A stretch of 64,000 nucleotides of DNA from Methanobacteriota archaeon (GTDB lineage: Archaea; Thermoplasmatota; E2; DHVEG-1), in NCBI GenBank assembly GCA_903877165.1, contig CAIRCU010000020.1, positions 1-64,000 on the forward strand, given 5' to 3'. Under the pieces are notes generated by a model, which saw only the letters and a program-made list of their open reading frames with translations, searched no databases and was not told where the DNA came from. This document shows positions 9,143-18,033 of this stretch, one piece after another; position 1 is the first letter of the stretch; each line of letters starts with the position of its first letter. Position numbers and translations under genes: made by a program.

Positions 9143-10753
9143 ATGATAGCAAGGAAATCCCTCTTCGCTGTTTCCATTCAATTCTTCATCCGATTTGTGG
9201 GATGGATCGGACTCGTGGTTCTCGCAAAACTCTGGGGTAGCTTCGCAGTAGGGGCTCTTGGGACCATCGGGGTCGCGATGGCCCTTGTCTCTGTTTTCAA
9301 CGTTATCGGGGATCTCGGGTTCGGCCAGGCAAACGTGAAACGAATCTCCGAGGGCAAAGACCTAGGCACTTGCCTGGGGACATTCACAGCAATAAAACTA
9401 CTCCTCACCGGCATCATGGTTGCCATTCTGGTCGCAGGAATTTACATCTGGAGAGTGGTCCTCCATGGTAACTTCACCGACGCCACGACAGAAACCGTCG
9501 TGCTAGTTTTCATTGTGTATTATATCTTCTATAACATCCAGTCGATCCCAATTACTACCTTCAACGGCACCGGAGAGATAGCGAAACTGCAATTAACCTC
9601 AATGACGGAGAATTCCCTGAAGATTCCATTGACAATTATTGTTGCGCTAGCTGGTGTGAGTCTGGTGTCCCTCGGGTCCCCGGTTCATTGGCCAGCGTTC
9701 CTGGAGCCCCTGAGACATTTCATCGCCAGTCACCCTGTTGGATCATTGGCGATGACGTACGTATTCGGGATGGTTGCATCCTGTGTAGTTGGATTCTGGC
9801 TACTTAGGAAATACCCATGGAAGCGGCCGAATCGGGAACTGGCTTCAAGCTATTTTGTATTTGCCTTACCAACTCTTCTCGTCTCAGTGGTAGTGACGAT
9901 TTCGACGAATATTGATAAACTCTTCATCGGATATTTCTGGACAAACACGGAAGTCGGATACTATTTCTCGGTTCAGCAAATCCTTCAGATAATGTTGATA
10001 ATCGCCCAAGTCATGATCATCGTGCTGTTCCCAATGTTCTCGAAATATCATTCGGACAAGCGCGTTGAGAAAATCCAAGAGATAACGCTTTCGGCCGAGC
10101 GGTACATCTCTCTCATCATGATTCCAATCGTGGTCGTATTACTCGTCTTTTCCGCGCCTATCATCAGCATCATGCTGAACAGCTCCTTTTTGCCTGCGGT
10201 TTCTGTGCTGACGGGGTTAACGTTTTATGCGTTAGTGTCTAGTTTCACCGCGCCGTACACTGCGTTAGTTATCGGGATGAACAAACCGATGACCGCGGCC
10301 AAGAACAGTCTCATGGTCTGCATCATCAATATTACTCTGAATGTGGTTTTAATCCCAAGAAACGGGCTTCTTTCTAGCTTTGGGATATCCGGACCAACGG
10401 GGGCCGCTGTCGCCACTACCATCTCAGCGACTATCGGGTTTATTGGTCTGAAGATTGTGGCCCGGCGTTTAACGAAAATCAAACTCGTACAGCCTCGATT
10501 GTTCTTCCATGTGCTCGCCGGTCTCGTCATGGCTGGTGTCCTGGAGCTTATCCTGCATTTTGTGACAGTGAATCGCTGGTTCTCTGTTCTATTCTTCGCC
10601 GTGGTCGGGCTCTTGATCTATCTTGGTATCCTTTCCGTACTCAAGGAGTTTCGTAAGGTGGATTTGGATTTCTTCCTTAACCTGCTGAGACCTAAGGAAA
10701 TGTTGCAGTACCTTAAAACAGAAATCAAGGGAAACGGGGAGAACAACAAGTAG
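9143..10753 (+). CDS. Wzx-type flippase (polysaccharide/oligosaccharide transporter)
   Basis: 536 residues from ATG 9143 (MIARKSLFAVSIQFF), chosen from the TATA position. It has about fourteen hydrophobic segments, for example FFIRFVGWIGLVVLAKLWG, LVFIVYYIFYNIQSIPI and MIPIVVVLLVFSAPIISIMLN. The first third contains LGFGQANVKRISEGKDLG, a pattern seen in MATE/MVF-like O-antigen and S-layer glycan flippases. It should move a lipid-linked glycan across the membrane. Its place directly after the amino-sugar nucleotide genes fits this role. The next gene is convergent. The acceptor lipid (dolichol-type in archaea) is inferred from the family. Confidence 0.85.
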   Translation: MIARKSLFAVSIQFFIRFVGWIGLVVLAKLWGSFAVGALGTIGVAMALVSVFNVIGDLGFGQANVKRISEGKDLGTCLGTFTAIKLLLTGIMVAILVAGIYIWRVVLHGNFTDATTETVVLVFIVYYIFYNIQSIPITTFNGTGEIAKLQLTSMTENSLKIPLTIIVALAGVSLVSLGSPVHWPAFLEPLRHFIASHPVGSLAMTYVFGMVASCVVGFWLLRKYPWKRPNRELASSYFVFALPTLLVSVVVTISTNIDKLFIGYFWTNTEVGYYFSVQQILQIMLIIAQVMIIVLFPMFSKYHSDKRVEKIQEITLSAERYISLIMIPIVVVLLVFSAPIISIMLNSSFLPAVSVLTGLTFYALVSSFTAPYTALVIGMNKPMTAAKNSLMVCIINITLNVVLIPRNGLLSSFGISGPTGAAVATTISATIGFIGLKIVARRLTKIKLVQPRLFFHVLAGLVMAGVLELILHFVTVNRWFSVLFFAVVGLLIYLGILSVLKEFRKVDLDFFLNLLRPKEMLQYLKTEIKGNGENNK

Positions 10754-10771
10754 TCCTGTTTATGCTCATCC

Positions 10772-11818
10772 CTATAGGGATGATTGAATGACTGCGTTTT
10801 TAATTCTGTTGAAAGCATCGAGGTTTTTCAGAGGGGGGTCTCGTGTAGTCCAGGATATGTAATCGTCGGGACGTGCTATTTTGCCATAGACCTCTCGGAA
10901 AAGCTGGAAGATGACAGGAGGAACGTGTAGCTTTTTCATATTTATGCTTAAAGAACCAATGGATTCCTTTTTTCTCTGTTTAGCGAGGTACTGATTCATA
11001 GTGTCGTCAACGAACACTTGTGCCTGATGCGTTGTCATCCCCGTCATCTGACCGAGGTGGAGGGAAAGGCATGCTTTGAACGTCTCGTATGCTGGCTCGT
11101 ACACGCCTTGGTCCATATATTCAAACAGAGTCGGCCAGTACGCGACGCGGGATTCGATTTGCCGGGCGCCATAGAAGACGTTGAGCCGCTGCATCTTACT
11201 ATAGATGACGGTGAGTAAATCTGGGAGGAGCTCACCGAACTGCATCGGGTCCGTATCCGACCGAAGAAACTCCTGGTAAATGGTTTGCACTAGTTTCGTA
11301 CGGCGGACTGAGTACAGGACTTGGTAATAATCCACGAAATGCTGGCGGAAACGGTCTTGCGGTTCGTTGGAGGTAAGCGAGACGTATGGGTAAATCGGCT
11401 GCCAAAGGAACCGCTGTTTTTGGGGGAGGTAACGGAAGGCGATGTAATTTCCATGGGCACAAGAAAAATCCGGATGTTGCTCCAGGAATTGTACCGCTGC
11501 TTCAACCCCATAGGGGTTGATGAAATCATCATCGGCGCAGAAAATACAGTAGGGGTCCTGGGTGTGAAAGACCATGTCTGCGAACTTTTTATGGGGATTC
11601 AGGTCAGGAGGATATGATGTCAGATGAGAAATCGTCAATGATGGAAACCGGGCGATGACGTCTTTGTTGAGGGCTTGGTCGTCGGGTGGGCTTGAGTCGG
11701 CGACGACGATGTGGTACGGGCGGTTGAACTGTTGAAAATAACCGAGGATCCTCGTCAGGTACTGCGGTCTTCTGAACGTCGGGATAAAGATAGTGTAGTT
11801 CAGGGGTGATTCTACCAT
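10772..11818 (-). CDS. Family 2-like glycosyltransferase (TIGR00180-type)
   Basis: 348 residues. The N-terminus YTIFIPTFRRPQYLTRILGY starts a GT-A fold, and YCIFCADDDFINPYGVEAA contains the acidic DDD motif that binds the metal and nucleotide sugar. The middle part, HGNYIAFRYLPQ, continues the pattern of glycosyltransferases of the TIGR00180 group. There are no membrane segments, so it is cytoplasmic or peripheral. It is the last gene of the minus-strand run that starts at 20.7 kb, 16 bases after the aminotransferase gene. Donor and acceptor are unknown; an amino sugar made by its neighbours is plausible. Confidence 0.8.
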   Translation of the reverse strand: MVESPLNYTIFIPTFRRPQYLTRILGYFQQFNRPYHIVVADSSPPDDQALNKDVIARFPSLTISHLTSYPPDLNPHKKFADMVFHTQDPYCIFCADDDFINPYGVEAAVQFLEQHPDFSCAHGNYIAFRYLPQKQRFLWQPIYPYVSLTSNEPQDRFRQHFVDYYQVLYSVRRTKLVQTIYQEFLRSDTDPMQFGELLPDLLTVIYSKMQRLNVFYGARQIESRVAYWPTLFEYMDQGVYEPAYETFKACLSLHLGQMTGMTTHQAQVFVDDTMNQYLAKQRKKESIGSLSINMKKLHVPPVIFQLFREVYGKIARPDDYISWTTRDPPLKNLDAFNRIKNAVIQSSL

Positions 11819-11834
11819 TTTGTCATCAGAGGTT

Positions 11835-12980
11835 CTATTTCTTGTGCTTCAGGTAGTGTACGAAGACGTCGCAGACGAAATCAGCTTCTTCTTCGGTGAG
11901 TGTCGCTGCTGCAGGGAAGCTGATGCCTCGCGGTGAGATATCGTAGCACACGGGGTTTGCCTTTGCCATATTTTTTCCTTTCACGTATCGGGTGTAGGCA
12001 GGCATGGAGCTGATGGGGTAGAAGAAGGGTCGGCTGTCGATGCCGTTGCGCTGGAACTCCTCGATGACTTGTTCTTTGGTCGTATGGTACCGCTTGCCCA
12101 TGATTGCGTTGACGATCCAATAGGTATTTCGGACATTGGGTGCCTCTGAGTTGAATTGCAGGTCCTCAACGGCACCGAGCCGGTCAGTGTACCAGTGGAA
12201 CGCCTGTCGTTTCATGGCGACGAGTTCCTCGATGCGGCGGAGTTGTGCTAAGGCAAGCGCCGCCTGGATGTTGGTCCATTGATAGTTGTACCCGATGTCT
12301 TCGCACCAGAACATCTTCTTTGAGTATTCGACCATGCCGTGATGCCGGAGTTGTTTGCATTTATCGAAGAGGTCGTGGTTGTCGGTAACCAGGGCGCCGC
12401 CTTGCCCGGCCATTGCTAGCTTGGTCGCGTTGAAACTATATACACCGATGTCGCCTAGGGTCCCGGCTTGCCGTCCGTTGTACTTGGCCCCTAGGGCCTC
12501 TGCGGCATCTTCGATGACAGGGATGTCGTGGTCGTCTGCGATTTCTCGGATGTGATCCATGTCTGGCATGTTTCCATAGAGGTCGACGGGGATGACGGCT
12601 TTCGTACGAGTGGTAATCGCTTTTTCAAATGACTCCGGGGAGATGCACCAGTTCTGTCGGTCGATGTCCACGAAAATCGGGGTCGCGTTCATGTAGTGGA
12701 TGGGACAGGCGGAGGCAGCCCAGGTGACGTCAGGGACGATAATCTCATTGCCCGGCTTGATGCCTAAGGCGAGTAACGCGAGGTGGATGGCGGAGGTGCA
12801 GTTGACGACCGGCAGCACGTATTTCGCGCCGGTGTACTCGGAGAATTCCTTGATGAATTGGTCCATGTGCATGTTTCGTTTCTCGTACCAGCCGTAGCGT
12901 ACTGCTTCTGTGACGAGTCGGATTTCTGCTTCAGTGATCGATGGGCCGGCGGAGGGGATGCGCCTCTTTGGCGTTGTCAT
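11835..12980 (-). CDS. DegT/DnrJ/EryC1-type PLP sugar aminotransferase
   Basis: 381 residues. Family landmarks in order are PSITEAEIRLVTEAVRYGWY, then NCTSAIHLALLALGIKPGNEIIVP, VIEDAAEALGAKYNGRQAG, and SFNATKLAMAGQGGALVT, where the lysine forms the PLP Schiff base. It transfers an amino group from glutamate to a keto sugar nucleotide, in the style of perosamine or bacillosamine-type 4-aminotransferases. It overlaps the GNAT gene upstream by 4 bases. Together with that acetyltransferase it could make an N-acetylated 4-amino sugar, a step also used in legionaminic acid synthesis. A sugar 4,6-dehydratase would be needed; none is obvious among the epimerases here. Confidence 0.88.
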   Translation of the reverse strand: MTTPKRRIPSAGPSITEAEIRLVTEAVRYGWYEKRNMHMDQFIKEFSEYTGAKYVLPVVNCTSAIHLALLALGIKPGNEIIVPDVTWAASACPIHYMNATPIFVDIDRQNWCISPESFEKAITTRTKAVIPVDLYGNMPDMDHIREIADDHDIPVIEDAAEALGAKYNGRQAGTLGDIGVYSFNATKLAMAGQGGALVTDNHDLFDKCKQLRHHGMVEYSKKMFWCEDIGYNYQWTNIQAALALAQLRRIEELVAMKRQAFHWYTDRLGAVEDLQFNSEAPNVRNTYWIVNAIMGKRYHTTKEQVIEEFQRNGIDSRPFFYPISSMPAYTRYVKGKNMAKANPVCYDISPRGISFPAAATLTEEEADFVCDVFVHYLKHKK

Positions 12981-13528
12981 GTCGTGTGCTCCTTTTGTCT
13001 GTGTTGTGGGTTGAATTTTGCGATGTGGATAGAGTCAACGTAATGATCATGGAGGTAGAAATGGTCTTTGAAGACGCCTTCGATGACGTACCCGGCTTTT
13101 TTGAACATCCGCGCGGATCCGGTATTGTTTTCATAGTAGTCAGCGCAGATCTTGTGGTAGTGCAGGGTGTTGAAGACGTAGTCTTCGATGCCGATGATTG
13201 ACTCGGTGCCGTAGCCTTTGGACCATTCGGCCTTGTCATAGAGCATGATGCCGAGTTCGACGCGTTTGTGAACCTCGTGGAAGTTGAAGAGGCGGATGTT
13301 GCCGATGTGTTTCTTGGTGTCTTTAAGGAAGATGCCGACGAGTTCGGAGAAGCCGGGTTGGTTGGAGTCCTTGACGTAGTCGGTGGCGCTCTGTGGAGTC
13401 CATTTGCGGTGTCGCGCTTCGGTGAGGCCGACGATAGTGGGGTCGTTAAGGGCGGTGAGGTACTGCGGTGTGATATCTTCGATGGTGAATGTTCGCAGGA
13501 GTAAATGGGTGGTTGTGGTGGTGTTCAT
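12977..13528 (-). CDS. GNAT-family N-acetyltransferase (RimJ/PseH-like)
   Basis: 183 residues. LLLRTFTIEDITPQYLTALND opens the fold, ELGIMLYDKAEWSKGYGTES carries the acetyl-CoA loop (a Q/RxxGxG/A-like KGYGTES), and NTGSARMFKKAGY is the usual end motif. Relatives in glycan clusters acetylate amino sugars, such as PseH on a 4-amino sugar nucleotide. It overlaps both neighbours by 4 bases, the aminotransferase downstream and an SDR upstream, which ties it to sugar modification rather than ribosomal-protein acetylation. Substrate inferred from context only. Confidence 0.78.
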   Translation of the reverse strand: MNTTTTTHLLLRTFTIEDITPQYLTALNDPTIVGLTEARHRKWTPQSATDYVKDSNQPGFSELVGIFLKDTKKHIGNIRLFNFHEVHKRVELGIMLYDKAEWSKGYGTESIIGIEDYVFNTLHYHKICADYYENNTGSARMFKKAGYVIEGVFKDHFYLHDHYVDSIHIAKFNPQHRQKEHTT

Positions 13529-14625
13529 GGTCTCGAAGGCTCGTGGATCCAGTGGAGGTCTTTGGTGATGCGTTGCGTCTGGAAGAGGTTTTCGTATTTC
13601 TGTAATCGGTAGTAGTTTATGTTGTTGAATTGTTCGCTGGTGAGGTGGTGGGATTCCAGTGTAGCGAGCAGGTCCTGTATCCCCTCGCGCATCCTCCAGC
13701 TGCAGGAGTATCCGGGGAATATTTTTTTGATCTTCTCAAAGGAGACTTTGTAGGTCCGTTTGTCGACGCCGTCTTGGATCTTCTGGTCCTTGACGAGGTC
13801 AACATCGACTGCACTTTCTTTCGTGCCGTCTCTGGAAAGGAAGCGGATTTCGGTGCCGGGGACAGTCTCAGTGAACATCTGAGCGATGTCGATGACCTGG
13901 TAGTTGTCATGGGTATCCCCGACGTTGAGGATGAGCGGGGTGCCAGGGGTGCCCTGGTACTCTATCGCGTTGTTGATTGCCTTGAGGACGTCAGTGATGT
14001 GGACGTTGGGCCGCCAGGCCTTGCCGTTGGAGTTCAGGACGATTTTCTTGGTGGTAAGTATCATGCCGGCGAACATATTGACGTACAGGTCGAACCGGGG
14101 TCGTGGGGAGGGACCGTAGACGGTAGCGAACCTCAGCATGATAGGGGAAAACGAGGAATCGGCGAGTGCGCGCAGGCCGTCTTCTATCTGGAGTTTGTTG
14201 AGCGAGTACGGAGACTGCGGGTTGGGTGGCGAGTCTTCTGTCAGTATCTCCTCTGAGGCTTTGCCGTAGATGGAGCAGCTGCTGGCGAAGATGAAGCGGA
14301 CGCCGTGGTCTTTGCAGAGACTGGCGAGGCGCAGTGAGTAGGTCAATGTCGGGTCGTACACCTCGTGGGGGTTGAGCTTGCCGAAGGGATCGTTCGACAC
14401 GCCGGCGAGATGGACGACAGAGTCGACCCTTCGGAGGTCTGCTACGGTGATGTCGCGGGCGTCCTTGAACTCCATGCGTTGAGGTTCAGGGGGGTAGAGG
14501 GTGCAGTCGCGGAAGAACCCGACGTCGTATCCGATGCAGTCATGATGCTGTCTTGTCAGATACGGCACGAGGACGGTGCCGATGTAGCCGAGTGATCCGG
14601 TGATGACGATGCGCTTGGTTTCCAT
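13525..14625 (-). CDS. NAD-dependent sugar epimerase/dehydratase (extended SDR)
   Basis: 366 residues. The Rossmann motif ITGSLGYIGTVLV, the active-site serines of FASSCSIYG, and YSLNK supplying the Tyr and Lys of YxxxK are all present. It resembles the SDR at 18034 through its length: both read GYIG instead of GFIG, both carry YxVSFxKI about two thirds along, and both end in a tail with an NxYYxLxxYxxL-like helix. The pair is probably an old duplication with related substrates. A strong Shine-Dalgarno (aggaaggag) and a TATA-like stretch (tttttatatg on the minus strand, near 14675-14685) precede it, so it may start a second transcript within the run. Confidence 0.82.
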   Translation of the reverse strand: METKRIVITGSLGYIGTVLVPYLTRQHHDCIGYDVGFFRDCTLYPPEPQRMEFKDARDITVADLRRVDSVVHLAGVSNDPFGKLNPHEVYDPTLTYSLRLASLCKDHGVRFIFASSCSIYGKASEEILTEDSPPNPQSPYSLNKLQIEDGLRALADSSFSPIMLRFATVYGPSPRPRFDLYVNMFAGMILTTKKIVLNSNGKAWRPNVHITDVLKAINNAIEYQGTPGTPLILNVGDTHDNYQVIDIAQMFTETVPGTEIRFLSRDGTKESAVDVDLVKDQKIQDGVDKRTYKVSFEKIKKIFPGYSCSWRMREGIQDLLATLESHHLTSEQFNNINYYRLQKYENLFQTQRITKDLHWIHEPSRP

Positions 14626-14698
14626 ACTCCTTCCTAGGTGACCGCTGGTCTAGTGAAGTGTCAGATAGTTTATTCCCATATAAAAACATAAGGGGAGA

Positions 14699-15601
14699 TT
14701 AGAGCGGGGTTGTCTTCCAGAATTCCACGGTGCGGCGTATGCCCTCTTCGACTGGTACCCTTGGTTTCCAGCCGGTCTCAGACTGGATCCTTGTGATGTC
14801 TGCCCAGAAGTTGACTGGAGTATCAGTGGTCTTTGCGGGCGGTGTGAAGCGCTGCTGCACGTCATAGAAACGATACACCATGGTGATGATGTCGGAAATC
14901 TCTGTCGAGACACCGGAGCCGATGTTGAAGGTGTCTGCCTTAGTCTTCCTGCCGACTAGTGCAGTGATTGCGCTGGCGACATCCTCGACGTAGACGAAGT
15001 CGTTGCGGGTGCGCGGTGTCTTGATCTCCGGCGATTTTCCACTGCGTATGGCTGTGATGATATGGGGGATGAGCGAATGACTCTTCTGGCCGGGTCCGTA
15101 GACGTAGAAGAGGCGGACCCAGAGGAAGTCCATGGCGTTTGCCTTGGCGATCTCCCGGCCCATGGTCTGCAGTGAAATCTTCGCGGCGGTGAAGGGAGTG
15201 GATGCTTTCACCGGGGAGTCTTCTCGCAGCTGGCCGATCTTCTCGCCGTACTCCCAGCAGCTGCCGGTGCAGAGGACCTTTTCGCAGCCGAGTTCAGCCA
15301 GGACGTTCATGAGCCTGAGGCTGTGGAACAGGTTCTTCGTGCTCGTCTGGTAATCGTAGTTAGGAATCCCCTCCCAGGCGAGATGGACGACGGCCTCTGG
15401 TTTGAACGCCTCAAGCCGGGTCTTCACCGGTTCGATGTCCGCGAGGTTTCCCTGGAAGAAGAGCAGGCCAGGATAGGTCTTGAGCCGACTGAGGTCCTCG
15501 TCTGCCAGAGTCAAGAGTAAAAGCTCATGGCCGGCGGCATGCAGAGCATGGACGACGTGCTGGCCGATGAACCCGGTCCCACCAGTGACGAAGAGTCTCA
15601 T
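14699..15601 (-). CDS. SDR-type sugar epimerase/reductase with altered catalytic tyrosine
   Basis: 300 residues. FVTGGTGFIGQHVVHAL binds NAD(P). The expected YxxxK reads FTAAK in the stretch PVKASTPFTAAKIS, so phenylalanine replaces the catalytic tyrosine. The rest (LWVRLFYVYGPGQ, RTRNDFVYVEDVASAI) is intact and looks like the RfbJ/RmlD-like group of reductases and epimerases. It may use another residue or may have lost activity. It follows the 3,5-epimerase gene with no gap, the usual arrangement for a 3,5-epimerase/4-reductase pair that finishes a deoxy or heptose sugar. Confidence 0.8.
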   Translation of the reverse strand: MRLFVTGGTGFIGQHVVHALHAAGHELLLLTLADEDLSRLKTYPGLLFFQGNLADIEPVKTRLEAFKPEAVVHLAWEGIPNYDYQTSTKNLFHSLRLMNVLAELGCEKVLCTGSCWEYGEKIGQLREDSPVKASTPFTAAKISLQTMGREIAKANAMDFLWVRLFYVYGPGQKSHSLIPHIITAIRSGKSPEIKTPRTRNDFVYVEDVASAITALVGRKTKADTFNIGSGVSTEISDIITMVYRFYDVQQRFTPPAKTTDTPVNFWADITRIQSETGWKPRVPVEEGIRRTVEFWKTTPL

Positions 15602-16165
15602 TTAAAGCTCGATACCCCCGTAGGTCTTGACGAAGTCCTTGAAGCTCTTGGCTTTGGAATCCTTCTCGGAGATAATCGGGGTGCCGGTCACAGGCCAGGG
15701 GACACGCAAATCCGGGTCATTCCATTGTATGTTACCTTCTTTCTCCGGGGTGAAGTAATTGTCGACCTTGTACAGCATCGTACTGTTATCCATGAGCGTA
15801 CACATGCCATGGGCGAAGCCGCGCGGGATGTACAGCAATTTTTTGTTTTGCGGTGAAAGGATGATGCTGTCCCACTGTCCGAAGGTTGGTGATCCTTTGC
15901 GCAGGTCGACGAAGACGTCGAAGATCTCCCCGCTGATGACACGGACGAGTTTTGTCTCCGCGGCCGGAGGGAACTGGAAGTGAAACCCGCGAACCGTGCC
16001 TTTGTACACCGAAAGCGAATGGTTCTCTTGGACCCAGTCCCGATGCAGCCCGTGCTCATGGAAAATGTGTTCGTCGTACGCTCTCATGAAAAACCCGCGG
16101 TTGTCCTCCTTGGGTTCGAGCTGGATTTCATAGACCCCTTTGAGTTTACGTTCCTTAAACAACAT
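15602..16165 (-). CDS. dTDP-4-dehydrorhamnose 3,5-epimerase-like enzyme
   Basis: 187 residues, the typical length of RmlC. LEPKEDNRGFFMRAYDEHIF is the N-terminal signature. RGFHFQ contains the catalytic histidine of the RGxHxQ motif. SGEIFDVFVDLRKGSPTFGQW and IPRGFAHGMCTL complete the cupin core, and LYKVDNYFTPEKE the later active-site tyrosine region. Such enzymes invert C3 and/or C5 of a 4-keto sugar nucleotide. Among GmhA, HddA and HddC-like genes the substrate may be a GDP-heptose derivative, as in Campylobacter or Yersinia modified heptoses, rather than dTDP-rhamnose; no RmlA/RmlB pair is visible. Confidence 0.85.
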   Translation of the reverse strand: MLFKERKLKGVYEIQLEPKEDNRGFFMRAYDEHIFHEHGLHRDWVQENHSLSVYKGTVRGFHFQFPPAAETKLVRVISGEIFDVFVDLRKGSPTFGQWDSIILSPQNKKLLYIPRGFAHGMCTLMDNSTMLYKVDNYFTPEKEGNIQWNDPDLRVPWPVTGTPIISEKDSKAKSFKDFVKTYGGIEL

Positions 16166-16195
16166 CGCTATCCGTTCCGTTGATTAATCAGCACC

Positions 16196-16837
16196 TTAAA
16201 AAACTTCGTTCCCCTCCGATGGGCCGAAGATGAGATCCGCATATCTCCTCGTGGCCTTGATAACCGGAACCTCCTCACCTTCTCGATCATGGATGATCCG
16301 GGCGGTTTCTTCAAGGGAGCATCCTTTGTCGACAAAGTAGAACTCATGGAGACGTGACACCCTGAGCACATCCGGGATGTCGACGTAGATACGAAGGTCG
16401 GTCATAGCTAGGAGTTGAGGAATATCGAGGGCGACAACGCCATCGACGAGCCCGATGCCATGGTCAGGGATAAACAAGGGCCGATCACTGCGTATGCGCA
16501 CGATGGAACGAGTCGTAGGGTCATAGACCGGGGGATACACCTCGTCCCCCTGTCGCAGTCGAGCGACCGCATCTGTGATCTTGTCGTACTGGAAGCGTTC
16601 TCGGACGGTTTCTGTCCCGGTTCGCTGATCGCGACCAACCAGCCAGTTATCCAGAGGGATACGGACAGCGGATATGCCTCGGTCTGCGAGGTCTTGGATG
16701 AGGCGTTGGGCCAGCATCGTCTTGCCGCTCCGGCTGCATCCGCCGATGGCGAGAAGAAACCGAGAAGACCGCGAGGTTTCATACTGCGTGAGAACAGCAG
16801 CGAGCAATGTCGGATAATCCTTAATGTGTTTTTCCAT
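16196..16837 (-). CDS. P-loop kinase of the uridine kinase-like type
   Basis: 213 residues from ATG 16837 (MEKHIKDYPTLLAAV). The track's longer version extends into the upstream gene and lacks support. FLLAIGGCSRSGKTMLAQRLIQ holds the Walker A loop GGCSRSGKT. RIPLDNWLVGRDQR is the DxW-type substrate region seen in uridine/pantothenate-kinase-like proteins, and FQYDKITDAV follows as in that family. The start lies 17 bases inside the end of the HddC-GmhB fusion, so it is translationally coupled to sugar-nucleotide genes. It may phosphorylate a sugar or nucleoside of this pathway; the substrate cannot be predicted from sequence. Confidence 0.7.
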   Translation of the reverse strand: MEKHIKDYPTLLAAVLTQYETSRSSRFLLAIGGCSRSGKTMLAQRLIQDLADRGISAVRIPLDNWLVGRDQRTGTETVRERFQYDKITDAVARLRQGDEVYPPVYDPTTRSIVRIRSDRPLFIPDHGIGLVDGVVALDIPQLLAMTDLRIYVDIPDVLRVSRLHEFYFVDKGCSLEETARIIHDREGEEVPVIKATRRYADLIFGPSEGNEVF

Positions 16838-18023
16838 CTGATTCAAGGAGTTTACGGACGACTTGGAGGAGGGTGTTGTCGGGTGTGGCGAGGAGGGTTG
16901 TACAACCCGCCTGGCTTCCCGCCTGCAAGTCGCGTTCATCGTCGCCGATGAACACGGTTTTCGTCAGATCGATGAGGTGTTCCCGTGCCGCCTGGAAGAG
17001 CATCCCAGGTTTGGGTTTCCGGCAGTCGCAGTGTTCGTCCCAGCCGTGCGGACAGTAGTAAATCCCAGTGATGGACGCGCCGTTCTTCTGTAGGACAGCG
17101 TTCATCTTTGTATGGATATCAGCGAGGTCTGCCTCGGTCATGGCACCACGGGCGATCCCCGCCTGGTTCGTGATGAGGAAGATCTGATACCCATGCGTTG
17201 TTAGCAGAGAGAGCGCCTCGATTGCGCCGGGGAGGAACACGAACTCCTCCCATTTCTTGACATATTCGGCCTTCGGCGGCTTTGTGTTGATGACCCCATC
17301 GCGGTCAAGGAAAATGATTTTCTTAGGTTGAAGATAGCGTTTGGTAACCGGGAGTCGCTCCAGGGAGCCGACGCTGTAATATTTATGGTCGGTGCAGTAG
17401 CCAGCGAGTTGCCTTTCGTGAATCAATCTAGGGAGGATGATGTCTTCGAATGAGAAATTCTTAGGAGGCATTCGCGAAAGGATGCTTGTATCAAGGATGA
17501 AGAATCCGACGTCGACGCCGTTCAGTTCCGGTGTTTTACGGCTGCGGTCGTAAATGGTGACGAAGCCTTTGTCATCGACGAACATGTTGTTTTTCGTGGC
17601 ATGGTCTTTGTTGGTGTATACGGTGACGGTGGCCTTGGTGTGGTGAGCGTCATGGAATGAGACGAGGGCCTTGAGGTCGAGGGGCAGGTAGTTGTCGCAG
17701 TACATGAGGAGGAAGTGGGAGTCAAGCAGGTTGGCAGCGTTGCGGATACGTGTCCCGGTCTCATCCGAGACCGCGCCGACCGAGTAGCTGATGGAAAGTC
17801 CAAAACGTGAGCCGTCGCCGAAGTACTCCATGATTTTTTCCGGTAGGTATCCAAGGAGGAGCACGACGTTGGTGATCCCATTGCCTCGGAGCATCTCGAG
17901 GAGGTACTCGAGGAAGGGCTTCTGGTTCAGAGGGATCATCGGCTTGGGGATCGTGTCGGTAATTGGCCGTAACCTTGTTCCCTGGCCGCCTGCGAGGATC
18001 ACAGCTTGACGAATGGTCACCAT
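16821..18023 (-). CDS. Fused sugar-1-phosphate guanylyltransferase (HddC-like) and heptose-bisphosphate phosphatase (GmhB-like)
   Basis: 400 residues from ATG 18023 (MVTIRQAVILAGG), which avoids the overlap of the track's start. Residues 1 to about 225 are a nucleotidyltransferase: LAGGQGTRLRPITDTIPKPMIP with LLMYCDNYLP. Residues from about 230 are a HAD phosphatase of the histidinol/GmhB type: IIFLDRDGVINTKPP, then LITNQAGIARG, the zinc-binding stretch YYCPHGWDEHCDCRKPKPG, and VFIGDDERDLQAG. The two normally separate enzymes remove the C7 phosphate and add GMP to D,D-heptose. With GmhA and an HddA-like kinase nearby, this completes a GDP-D-glycero-D-manno-heptose route. The fusion order is activating domain first, phosphatase second. 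Confidence 0.88.
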   Translation of the reverse strand: MVTIRQAVILAGGQGTRLRPITDTIPKPMIPLNQKPFLEYLLEMLRGNGITNVVLLLGYLPEKIMEYFGDGSRFGLSISYSVGAVSDETGTRIRNAANLLDSHFLLMYCDNYLPLDLKALVSFHDAHHTKATVTVYTNKDHATKNNMFVDDKGFVTIYDRSRKTPELNGVDVGFFILDTSILSRMPPKNFSFEDIILPRLIHERQLAGYCTDHKYYSVGSLERLPVTKRYLQPKKIIFLDRDGVINTKPPKAEYVKKWEEFVFLPGAIEALSLLTTHGYQIFLITNQAGIARGAMTEADLADIHTKMNAVLQKNGASITGIYYCPHGWDEHCDCRKPKPGMLFQAAREHLIDLTKTVFIGDDERDLQAGSQAGCTTLLATPDNTLLQVVRKLLESDGKTH

Positions 18024-18033
18024 AGGACACTCT

